From: Kingdonia uniflora | Lineage: Eukaryota > Streptophyta > Magnoliopsida > Ranunculales > Circaeasteraceae | Reading direction: 5' to 3' | Assembly: GCA_014058105.1 (NCBI GenBank) | Contig: JACGCM010000846.1 | Span: 682,001 to 746,000, forward strand | DNA length: 64,000 nt | Part shown: one piece after another, positions 34,316 to 43,654 of the stretch | How positions within the stretch are numbered: position 1 is the stretch's first letter | Layout: every line of letters begins with the position of its first letter | Position numbers and translations under genes: made by a program | The notes under the pieces: model-generated | The model's input: the letters and a program-made list of their open reading frames with translations, nothing else | The model's database searches: none | Told to the model about the DNA's origin: nothing

Positions 34316-36420
34316 TAGAATCATCTCCAGTACCCCGCCCCCTACGGTTAGTACTGCCTCCCCTTGTTCGCGGACCAGATCCACGCTGCCTCGTCCTCGC
34401 GCCTCCTCCAGGTGGTAGCGGCACCACCTGTACGTCACGCCCCCTCCTCAGCTGTAGGTCCTGAACGGGACAAAGAAACTTTATAAATATTTTGACAAAA
34501 TAAATATGACATTAAGAAAAAATACCGCAATAAATATATAAATAAATTACTTACATGGGCATATAGTTGATGATCTATACCAATTTGCCTGCGGGCAATA
34601 GCAATCTCTTCCTCCACCTCCTGGATCCTATGTGCGTCTCACGCAGACTCTACAAGGACGAGTCGCTGCAAACCATGGGTCAGGTGCCACAGCTTCTCTG
34701 CGCCATAGGATGAAGACATGGGTGGCGGGTCCCTCAAGTGAGCGACAGGGAGCCTCTCACGCCGCCATGACCACTCCATGTGCCACCCCAGGTCTGGCCC
34801 CTCCACCTCGCCAGGCCAACTGAAGTCCTGGGATAAGCTATGAGCCAACGCTGACATAACCACCACGGGTATAATACCAGCTCTAAGTGCCCTCAGTCCG
34901 AACAGATCTAGATTCCCCATCCTCTGGGAATCTATCAACATATGGCCTACCTCCAAAATTTGTTCAACCCAGTATGAGGCATAAGTCTCTCGTACCTCCC
35001 CTACTACAAACTGCTCACAGTCAACGAACCCGGCCTGTCTCATCTCATATAAAGTCACTGGACTTATATGTGGCAACATGCTAAGGGGAGGATCCAAAGG
35101 AATACGCACCTCGTCAGTCACCTGCCTCTAGCATCTATCCCTTATGTTATATTCACAGTTTCTGTTTGGTACTTGAAGTGGTATCCTTTTACGGGATAGG
35201 AGTTTTGTATTCAGTACGTCTTCTCTCTCAGACACTGCAGAATCAAACAAATTGGCCGCCTGGTCATTTGTTTTCCTCCTGTTCCCCCTCTCCCATGCTC
35301 TGAGGCGCAGATAGGCTGGGTACTTTACCTCTTCCTTGACTATAGGGTGACCAACCCCACAATAGTTGTAGAACCAATACTGCAATTTGGAATAATAGAA
35401 AAATTAATTAAAATTTATATTTAAGACGTTTATTGGAAGATATTTGATTTGTAAATGGAAAATGTGTTAACGTACCGAAAGAAGTTGTACAAATCCAGTG
35501 ATGGCACCCCCGGTCGTGACTGCGGTATCCAAACCATGGTACAGGGAAGCAAGAAAAGCAAAACCCCAGTCATATTGAGCAGTCGAGTCCAACTCATTCA
35601 CGGCCGCGAGATATCCAAGCGGGACGGTGTCGTTGGTCGTTTAGAACCACAAATACCCTACCATGAAGAGGATAAAAACACGAGAAATAGTAATATCATC
35701 CTTCCGATGGATTTCGACGGTCAAGTGCGTCTTCAAATGTGCAATGCTGACGTTCCCACTCTTTATATGGCTGGAATCAATGTTGGGGAGAAATTGTCTC
35801 GCATTGGATAAAATAGACCATGCGTCATCATATGGCACCTGCGTCGGATATCGGCCGATGGATAATGATGTTAGGATAGTAAAATCGAGGAGAGTGACCC
35901 CTATCTCCGTACAAGGGAACAGAAACGTATGTGTGGTCAACCACCAGCGCTCTGTAAGCTCCTAAATTAGCCAATTATCCGAATTGCCGAAGCGTATATC
36001 CATAAACTACCCAAAAATATTCACCACGGCGTCCCTTATAGCTAGAAGTGTGGCAATATCCTTCCACACTTTAAACACCATAGTGAATGTGCTGTGCACA
36101 CGCATCGAATCCCGATTCTGTTCATTAAGGCATTCTGTCAAACACTTGATTTATGAGTAAAACAATTTCACAATTACATTAAAACTTACCGTGAGTTCAT
36201 TTCCCGTGTAATAGATGTGACTGACTCCGTCTGGGAGTTGGGTAATACACCTCCGCGGGAAGTTATCTTCGATTGGGTTTGGTATATCTTGGAGTTAAAC
36301 ATCTTCAAATTCCACCCATTTCTTTTCCTTCCGGACCTCGAGCGAGTTACGAAAAGTTCAGGATCTCATCTTCCTCTAAACCAAGGTAGAGTACTGGGGT
36401 GTGGGTTTCCCTCTGGCATT
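34316..36420 (-). pseudogene. Plant mobile domain (PMD/MAIN-like) gene in Harbinger
   Basis: A first exon ends CITQLPDGVSHIYYTGNELT with donor GTAAGT near 36190. After a short intron one frame gives LTERWWLTTHTFLFPCTEIG, VTLLDFTILTSLSIGRYPTQ, WSILSNARQFLPNI, ISRVFILFMVGYLWF and YDWGFAFLASLYHGLDTAVT. This is the PMD (PF10536-type, aminotransferase-like mobile domain) order T-H-T-F-x-F-P-x-G-E. A later exon (35385-35128) has YCGVGHPIVKEEVKYPAYLR. The next part (35121 onward) ends at a splice donor near 34552, and a last exon is Arg/Gly-rich (RGRGTGDD), ending near 34316. Three in-frame stops lie in the main exon. PMD proteins occur as host genes (MAIN, MAIL1) and inside transposons. The start codon is not certain. 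Confidence 0.8.
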
Positions 36421-36533
36421 TGCATTTTGATTTTTTTGGAATTGAAGTTTTTTTTACCAAGGTATTTTTGAGAGAGAGGTAGATGTAAATTTTTTGACAA
36501 TAGTCGAATTAACCTTTAACTATACAGATAATA

Positions 36534-36600
36534 CGGCGGTGTTTAAAACCCCGCGCGGTATTCTTTTTACCACGCGGTGAAAGGAACACCGCGCGGTATT
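36534..36600. promoter_or_regulatory. Triple palindromic cluster before the PMD gene
   Basis: Three variants of the core occur: CCCGCGCGGT near 36550-36559, ACCACGCGGT at 36569-36578 and ACCGCGCGGT at 36588-36597. The first is preceded by GGTGTTTA, as in the left-end palindrome at 30590. Being subterminal (about 140-200 bases from the right end), they may serve the transposase or ORF1 protein as well as the PMD promoter. Confidence 0.7.
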
Positions 36601-36736
36601 TTAATCTCCTCTAAAGTGAAAAAAAAAAAAACCACGTTGGCAAAGTCACACTGGCTGCTGGGAGGAGAAGCGTGTGAGTTGTGGGTTTGGTGGGCCAGGG
36701 TGTCAGAACCCACACTCGCTGCTAGAGATGCTCTAA

Positions 36737-37069
36737 TGTATAGTTCACTAGCTTCTGCCCTCTCCAGCTTATTCATTGATTTTATTTTCTGCCGTGGATA
36801 GTTTTACAGTAATAATTGGTTTGCAAGGGTAGACCATAGTAAGCTTTATCCATTTGATTGATATTTAATACTGCAGTGTTACCGACCATTGTTGTACTCG
36901 TCTAGATTTTTCTCGCTTGGATAAGATTTCACGCAAAGGATAATTTGTCATTACAAAACTAAGTGGGCTTGAAAATATTATTTCAACTTCTGCGATGTGT
37001 ACGCGAGAGCTAAGAACAGTTTCTAGATCTTGGTGTACTAGGATTCTACTGGAGTGAAAGTTTTACATA
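36737..37069. other. Sequence between Harbinger and gypsy remnant
   Basis: No gene or terminus recognised. Before the Harbinger insertion this lay next to 30434. Confidence 0.4.
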
Positions 37070-38350
37070 TGAAGTAGACAGGTTTCTTTGTCTTTTCATC
37101 AAGTCAAATTAGAATAAAACTTAATGATTCGTCGGTAACTGCCAGATAGATGGTGAGTTCTTCTCCTTCTAAAGGTGTACTCATAACTGGTGGTTTACCC
37201 AAATAGCGTTTGCATTCTTGGAATGCTGCTTCATATTTTGTTGTCCACACGATCTCAGGATCTTCTTAGATTTCTTTATTTTGTTCCATCACGCAATAGA
37301 TTGAATAACCATCAACATCGATCTGAAGACTTCTAGACAAAATGATTTATTGCAGGAATCTTGCCTATTAACTTTTGTACATCTTTCTTTATTTTTGGAG
37401 AAGGCATAGACAGCAGTGCGCAAATACGATCTGGATCAGCTTTTATTGCTCGCTTGCTAATCAAATGTGCCAAGAATTTGCTTAAATGAACCCCGAACTG
37501 ACATTTGTCAGAATTGAGTCGCATCTTGTAGAAATGAAGAATTTCAAAAGTTGTCTGTAAATCTGCGATATGGATCTCCTTTTTAAAACTTTTACACAAC
37601 ATATCATCAATGAAGACTTTCATAGTTTTTTCGAGGTGATCTTTGAATATATATGTCATCAGTCTTTGATAAGTAGCTCCAGCATTCTTGAGACCGATAG
37701 GCATAACCTTATAACTGTACAAGCCATGTTATGTAATAAAAGTTATTTTCTCTTGATCGTCGGGCAGTAGAGGTATCTAATTGTACCCTGATGCTGCATC
37801 TATCATGGATAGGAGTTCATGTCCCATAGTAGAATCGTGCAAATGGTTTATGATAGGAAGTGGAAAACTATCATTTAGGGTATGCTTCTTGAGGTTCGTG
37901 AAATCCATGCACACTCTGATCTTGCCATTCTTCTTTGGTACTGTTACAATGTTCGAGATCTATTCTGGATAATTTTCTTTTCGGATAAAACCCACTTCGA
38001 TGAGTTTATCGATCTCATTGTTGACTTCTTCTCGGAGTCTTAGTGCTAAAGTATTTTGCTTTTGTCTGACTACTTCAGCTTTTTCTTTAAAATTAAGCTT
38101 ATGGCAGGCCAGATTTGGATTAATGCCTGGTATTTTGTGAAAATTCCATGCAAAGATATCATTGTTGTCTTTAAGGAACTGGATAATATTACCTCATTTT
38201 GTTGTAGGTAGAAGAGTACCAATGTATGCTCCTCGCTTATCCCCACTAATTTTGACGTATTCTATGATTTTTTGCACTTAGCAGCTGGATTTCTATAGAG
38301 TTTATTGTAAAGTTTTCTCTAATGTGTCTTGTTGTTTTTTGTAATTTCTA
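37070..38350 (-). pseudogene. Tat-like gypsy reverse transcriptase / RNase H remnant
   Basis: The minus strand reads, with stops, through a Tat-type RT. The open part 37722-37333 has MPIGLKNAGATYQRLM, then FIDDMLCKS in place of the usual YVDDMLVKS (both Asp kept), LNSDKCQFGVHLSKFL and INHFV. Upstream to about 38100 lie the finger regions. Downstream, 37330-37100 gives a decayed start of RNase H. Integrase and the 3' LTR are absent, so the element is truncated near 37070. Confidence 0.85.
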
Positions 38351-38840
38351 TGCAAGTTGTGGCTAATAGGGCTCTGGTTCTATGGCAACAAAGTTTTTAC
38401 ACAATCGAGCAAGCTTTTGGCTTCCATTGATTTCGTAAATGTCGCCTTCCCATTCAAAGCGCAGCGCCAAATGATAGACCAACGGAATAGCTCGCATATT
38501 TTGTAACAAGCAACGTCCCACTATAACCAAATAATAGGATTTTTGCATCGATAACATCAAAGACAACGTCAAATGTTGTTGGTCCTGCCGTAATAGGAAG
38601 TATTATCTTTCCCAGACATTCTTCTCTAAAACCATTGACCCACATATGTCAATGTCACTGGGTTGCACCTTATCGGCCAGTCCCATGTGATCAATTCTAC
38701 TTTGAAATTGTAGTTCAATACTACTAGTATCTATCATTATTGAATGTAGTACAACATTTCTCCTTTTTAACATGATTTCTAAAACATCATGGTGAGGAAA
38801 GTTAACATAGCGAACATCACAATCATCGAAAGAAATCCCT
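38351..38840 (-). pseudogene. Tat-like gypsy protease domain
   Basis: FPHHDVLEIM (family F-P-H-N-D-A-L-V) is followed by IMIDTSSIELQFQSRIDHMG, the degenerate retropepsin site whose usual form is V-D-x-G-S-S. Then come MVLEKN... and YHLALRFEW with a conserved tail (ARLCKNF). The protease would cut Gag-Pol. Active-site Gly and frame are lost. Confidence 0.78.
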
Positions 38841-38845
38841 GTGCA

Positions 38846-40576
38846 TTAGGAGCTAGATACGGGAAGTAAACGAGCTTCTTTATCATTCATGGGCAGATCG
38901 TGACATTGGCCGACTCGACATCTTTTACTTCTGTTCGATTGGTTGATAGTCTGAGCCTCAATGAAGTGACTGAGCTGGATATGGTACAAATTTTTTTCCC
39001 TTTCTGGTTCTTCGACCCGCACAGCTTCTTTAGGAAGTCTGTAACTCCCATTCTTGTAATTCTCCACGTCCACAATATATTCATGCATTCGTTCATCCGC
39101 AAAAATATATTCCACCAGTCGCTGTAAGGCAAAGCAGTATTTCGTCTCATGATATCGAACCTTATGGTGAATACAATTGGGTTTGTTCTCAATGGGCCGG
39201 AGATACCGTACATTGCCATAAAAATTATCCTTATAAAGTATAGGATAAATGTTGGCTATGGTTACATTCATCTTGGGAAGACATGATTTTGGTAAATTAT
39301 TACCCCTTCGGGGTCCTTTATCGTTAGACTTTGTTCGATTCTTGTCTTCTCCTTGATCAACAGTCCAGTTAAAATCTTGGCATACGGATTGATCCTTAGC
39401 TGTCAATGTTGATTTTTGAGTTTTTTGTCTATCGGACACCATTCTTTCGAGATCGATATATCCGTTAACTTTTCTAATCATATCCTCCAAAGTTGAAGGT
39501 TTGTTTAGGATGAGGTACTCCTTCGCCCTTCCATCGACGAGTAAAGCATTGGTAAAAATGAAAATAGTAATCTTTTGATCGAGCGATCTACTTTTTGAGC
39601 TAATTCCAGGAACTTCTTAGTAAACGTCTCAAGCTTCTCACCTGGCATTTGCTTAAGGCTGAAAAGATAATACAGATTCTCCTCTTTGTTTATGTTATAC
39701 GAGTAATTCTTGCTGAAGAGTTCGCGCAATTGCTCAAAAGTTGTAATGGATCCTTCAGGTAGTGCGTGAAACCATTGCAGGGGTTCGCCCGATAAACTGG
39801 TAGGAAAAAGCTAGCATAGAATGTGATGAGATGTTGAATGTAAGCCTAAAGCGTCTTGGAAATCTTGAACGTGCTCCACTGGATCAGTTCCTTTGTATTT
39901 TTAGATCTTCGTAGTATGGAATCCGGTGGGGACCTCGCCATCCAACAGCTTTTCTGCAATCAGGCTTTTTGTAATCTGTTGTAGATTCCTTTAGTCTGAG
40001 TCTGAGCTTCGACCAGTTCTTTGATTCACTTTTTAGCATGTTCCTGAGTCACATATTATCGAGTTGTAGTGGTTGGGTGTGTGACGCGTCCTTCTCCAGG
40101 ATTGTGGTCGCTACTCTCTTCACTTAGACATTCTTTTGTTGGAACTCAAACTCTTCAAGGTAGATTTTCAGTCTGTCTGACTCCTGCAAGGCCACCATCT
40201 ACTTCCTGGTAGACCTCCTTGATCAAGATGGGCTCCATTTCCTGTTGGTGATGATTAGATCGAAGTGCACCTCCTAAGTGATTACCTTTCAGGGAAGGTC
40301 TTATTCTGTCATGAATGGAGATTTGCGAGCCTTCAGGTTACACAGCTTCGTTCTTATGAGTGGTAATCTACTAACCCTGTAGAACTTTCAACGCATCTTA
40401 TACACTTGTTAGCTGTTGCTCCAGAGCTGTATGCCTTTCTGTCTCAGGGTTCAGATTACCCCTCAGCTCTGCTAGAGCGGCATTTTCTTCTGCTGGAGTA
40501 ACTGGCATGATCTGATATGGAAGTGCCATCCTAAGAAATGATAATCAGTAGTTTCTAAGCCAATGAGTTTAAGAAC
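38846..40576 (-). pseudogene. Tat-like gypsy gag
   Basis: The open frame 39490-38846 starts MEDMIRKVNGYIDLERMV and has NCIHHKVRYHETKYCFALQRLVEYIFADERMHEYI-type sequence, the C-terminal H-x-x-x-x-H-x-T-x-x-C / L-x-x-x-I-E pattern of Tat gag. A second frame, 39729-39505, has KQMPGEKLETFTKKFLELAQ, the R-E-x-E-S-L-R-x-F-x-x-R-F block. The N-terminal third is stop-ridden to about 40560. Region 752-2515 is another copy of the same gag. Confidence 0.85.
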
Positions 40577-40598
40577 TTCCTACCCATAGACGCTGCCA
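40577..40598 (-). other. Primer-binding site region of the Tat-like remnant
   Basis: The minus strand reads TGGCAGCGTCTATGGGTAGG, two bases inside the LTR. It parallels TGGCACCGTCTGTGGGAA of the element at 57651-57668. Confidence 0.6.
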
Positions 40599-40600
40599 AA

Positions 40601-41340
40601 TATAATAGCTTAATTCCAAGATTTGGACTTAGCATTTACACCAAATGTGTTTAGAATGCTCAAGAATGGTAAGTAATAACTAACAAGATAAATTAGCGTG
40701 GAAAACCTTTGAATAGGTTAAAAACCACGACCTCTCTTGAAGATTTTGAAAAAGAGATATGATATTATTGAGATTGCTAGCTTATTACAATGAGTGTTTT
40801 GAGTATATGGAATATTAGGGTGAGAAATCTTCTATCCTTCATCTGGAATTCTCTAATTCTATTTATAGGTCTTATAATATGACCGTTTGACGACCATTAA
40901 GATTCTTAATTATGGACGTTACAAAATATATACTTGATATTCTTTGACCATACTTGCTGACTCTGTTTGTACTCGTAATGGCTTTATTAATGATGTTGTA
41001 TTCGTTGACTCAAACTGTTGATGTAGAGGTCGAATAGTGATGACTCAAACTTAGGGATACTTAATATATCTTAAGTAGTGCTTCATGTAGTTGATGAGTT
41101 TGAGGATGAGGTATAAGTCTGAGATGCAAAATAAGCTTATTACAAGACGGCTCTCAACCAAGAGCGCGAGCAGTATCATGAGTGAGTAGTGTTGGTTGAT
41201 AAACTTGTGTTATTCCTTATGTTGCTGTCTTGATTCTGATCATTCTACAAATGTTCCACATACTCTGTTGATGAGGTTGAAAGTTTGTATGTAGTTCGAA
41301 GATGAAGCATGAGTCCGAGATGCAGAATAAGCCACTACAC
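40601..41340 (-). repeat. 5' LTR of the Tat-like remnant
   Basis: The minus strand runs from TGTAGTGGCTTATTC (41340) to AGCTATTATA (40601); the terminal CA is mutated. CTATAAATAG near 40856-40866 is the TATA box. A duplicated segment (AGTCYGAGATGCARAATAAGC) occurs near 41118 and 41312. No partner LTR is present, so the outer edge rests on the TG start. Confidence 0.65.
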
Positions 41341-41604
41341 TTGCCAGCTATGAAGTTCTAGTTACCAGTGTGGTAATCATTTTTAATTATATCACTTTTT
41401 AGATTTTTCTTCCACTGTGCAGTTTCATAGTGTTGTAGATGTATTTATGATTTGTTTTAAATTGTAGTACATCTTTTAGAGTTTATCTTTGGGATGCCCA
41501 ACGTTACATCTCAGAATTCGTGTTCTGAATAGATTATTAATTAAGAATCCAATTTTGGGGGCGTAACAGCATCGATGCAAGCGAACACAAATCTTACTAA
41601 TAAA
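41341..41604. other. No recognised gene
   Basis: AT-rich junction between the gypsy LTR and the chromovirus fragment. I see no terminal motif. Confidence 0.4.
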
Positions 41605-42400
41605 AGGTGATGCAAATTTTTGTGACGATGACACCTTGGTTTATAGTAAGATTATGGCAAAGCACTTAGTTCATTTACGCACTGTGCTTGATTATTTGCG
41701 TACTCACAAATTTCTTGTGAAGCTTTCAAAATGTTCCTTCGGGCAAACCTATGGAGATTATCACGTTCATGTTAATTCTTCCGAAGGTGTATCGGTGGAC
41801 CAGGAAAAATGTGAGTCTATGACCAATTGGTCCAAGCTATCCTCTCTGAAAGAATTACGCGGAGCAACAAAAATGGAACTACAAAAAGGGAATTTACGTT
41901 ATTTTCTTGAGCGGCAATTGTCATCAATGGAGCAACAAATATGGGTTCGCCAATTACTCGGCTATGATTACGATATCATATACCGGAAGGGGGGTAAAAA
42001 TTTAGCCACTGACATACTTTGCCAATTATCCATTGCACCCCGAGCCAATAAAAAATTATCCCCAAATTTCTATGGCACATTTTGCATCACTTCACGCATT
42101 GGTCCAGCCGCATACTGCCTTGACTTACCACCACAAAGTTGTATACATCCTGTCTTTCACGTCTCTGGACTCAAGAAGAAGGTAGCTTTAAACATTCATC
42201 CCATCGCGAAGTTACCATCTATGACTGACTCGGGTATTCTTACTTGATAACCATTGAAGATTCATAATCATATCATCGTAAAGTGTCACTTTCAACCTGT
42301 GATAAGGGCATAAGTTTAATGGGAAGGCTATTCAAAAGATGATGCCACATGGGAAGATTATACTTAAATCAGAGCGCTTCCCTAATTTTACGGTTTGAGG
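41605..42400 (+). pseudogene. Internally deleted chromovirus (gypsy) pol
   Basis: The RT active site is just upstream of the open frame as FCDDDTLVYS (usual FIDDILVYS). Then three pol pieces are joined in one 203-residue frame (41636-42247): RT thumb (VHLRTVLDYLRTHKFLVKLS, KCSFGQT), RNase H end (RYFLERQLSSMEQQIWVRQL, LGYDYDIIYRKG), and the integrase C-terminus (KLSPNFYGTF, AAYCLDLPPQSCIHPVFHVS). After a stop a chromodomain remnant reads WEGYSKDDATWEDY near 42320-42361. The whole integrase core and part of RNase H are deleted. The chromodomain places it among chromoviruses. Confidence 0.87.
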
Positions 42401-42660
42401 TACAAACTGTATTTTAACCGCGTGGGAATGATAGGACGTCTGTCCTTTCTGTAACTACTACTATCTATATTTTGTGTATAACTACTCCTATCTCTATATG
42501 GAAGTTCCCTAACTTCCTGTAACTTCTCTAAACAGGTGTAATTTGTACCTATAAGTATCTAATTTCTATATGTAATTAAAAAGAAGAAATAGAGAGTTGT
42601 CTGAATTGAGTCTAATTCCCTTAAGGAATTCAGTAAATAGAACTATGATCTATCAGTAAA
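42401..42660 (+). repeat. Probable chromovirus 3' UTR / 3' LTR
   Basis: Follows the chromodomain directly. TGATAGGACGTCTGTCC near 42429 is a possible LTR start, and repeated CTGTAACT and TATCTATAT strings follow. There is no second LTR to confirm the boundaries. Confidence 0.4.
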
Positions 42661-42765
42661 ATTGGGTTTTGAGGCTGGAGCTCTGAAGATAAGGAAAGTG
42701 TGAAGGGGTTATTTGTACTAGGTAATGTTTGATTGAAATAGTAAAATTAAGAAATTGGGACTTAC

Positions 42766-42879
42766 CTTTAGGGGAAGAGGATGAGGAGGAGAGGGTTGAG
42801 AGGGGTAAAACATAGAGAGATCTTCCATGTAATCTTCATATTCTCCATTTAGTTTATTGGGTTTACTTTGATCCACCAT
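42766..42879 (-). CDS. Candidate first exon, unknown gene
   Basis: ATG at 42879 opens 38 codons (MVDQSKPNKLNGEYEDYM, then a Pro/Ser-rich end) that stop exactly at a strong donor, CTAAAG|GTAAGTCC, at 42766. No family is recognised and no downstream exon was established in the next 100 bases, where the chromovirus tail lies. It may be the 5' remnant of a host gene or chance. Confidence 0.25.
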
Positions 42880-42999
42880 TAATGAAGTTTGAGAAAAGAG
42901 AGCTATGAGAGCATCTCCTACAGTTCCTCTAGTCTTAATATCATAAACCCAAAACTTAAATATAGCAGCAAATTCAACTCAAGGTTGGTCCAAGAGTTA

Positions 43000-43017
43000 G
43001 AGTATCTCCTAAAGTAC
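43000..43017. mobile_element. Left end of a Harbinger-type MITE (split)
   Basis: GAGTATCTCCTAAAGTAC after TTA (42997-42999). The MITE resumes at 58160, on the other side of the Tat element. AGTAC (43013-43017) is the duplicated target. Another lone terminus of this type, GAGCATCTCCTACAG, is at 42909. Confidence 0.8.
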
Positions 43018-43503
43018 TATAATGGCTAGCTTTCTGGTTGGTAGACTTTGCCAATACTTTCAGTAATGAGGTTATGAGTAATTTGAAACTAAAGTAAGAG
43101 CACACTAGATTTTACGTAGAAACTTGGTAAAACCAGAGAAAAACCACGACCTCGAGGAGGATTTTGAGGTATAAATGTAACATGTGCTAGATTATTATAA
43201 TTGTAGAGAGATTTGATATCTGTAGACAAGAATAATAGAGAAAATTGAATATTTGGTTAACTTATATGCCCTGCCTGTATTTATAGCGGATACAGACAGC
43301 TACAAATAATTGGTCTCGTGGTTTAATGGGTGGTGGGTGAACTTCACGGATCATGTGTAACGGCTTTATTTGACCAATTACAATAGCTACTGTAAAGGAT
43401 TGAGATCTGTAGAGATGGACTTGACATCTTCTCGAATGATCGCATACCTTCGACGTGGTTCTGGTAGCTTCTCCTTATCGAGTCAGGGAAATATGCTACT
43501 ACA
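43018..43503 (-). repeat. Tat element 3' LTR
   Basis: Matches 57671-58154 end to end with scattered substitutions. TATA box (minus CTATAAATACAGG) near 43273-43285. Confidence 0.93.
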
Positions 43504-43654
43504 ATCGCATAATTTTGAGGAGGATATTTGGAGAATAAAATCCCATAATTTATGGCATGAGTGTATGGAAAGTATATTTGGTTGGTACTATCTTTTGGAA
43601 AGCTTTCTTCTATAAATTGTTATATCTGTTTAAAAAATGTGTACAGGTTTGGCA

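Larger units (their letters stand above)
30435..36733. mobile_element. PIF/Harbinger transposon with an extra PMD gene
   Basis: The ends are GAGCAAACGCAGCAGGGTGT on the left and, on the complementary strand at the right, GAGCATCTCTAGCAGCGAGT, continuing into a shared GTGGGTT. Target duplications TAA (30432-30434 and 36734-36736) fit the TWA rule of this superfamily. Inside lie ORF1 (Myb/SANT type, plus), a DDE transposase (minus) and a plant-mobile-domain gene (minus). Palindromes centred on ACCGCGCGGT lie before each gene. All three genes carry stops, so the copy is inactive. The element is about 6.3 kb, large for Harbinger, and the third gene accounts for the excess. Confidence 0.88.

Noticed and set aside
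35455..35965. Plus-strand frames of about 100 residues
   Set aside because: Complementary to the main PMD exon, whose conserved blocks are read on the minus strand.
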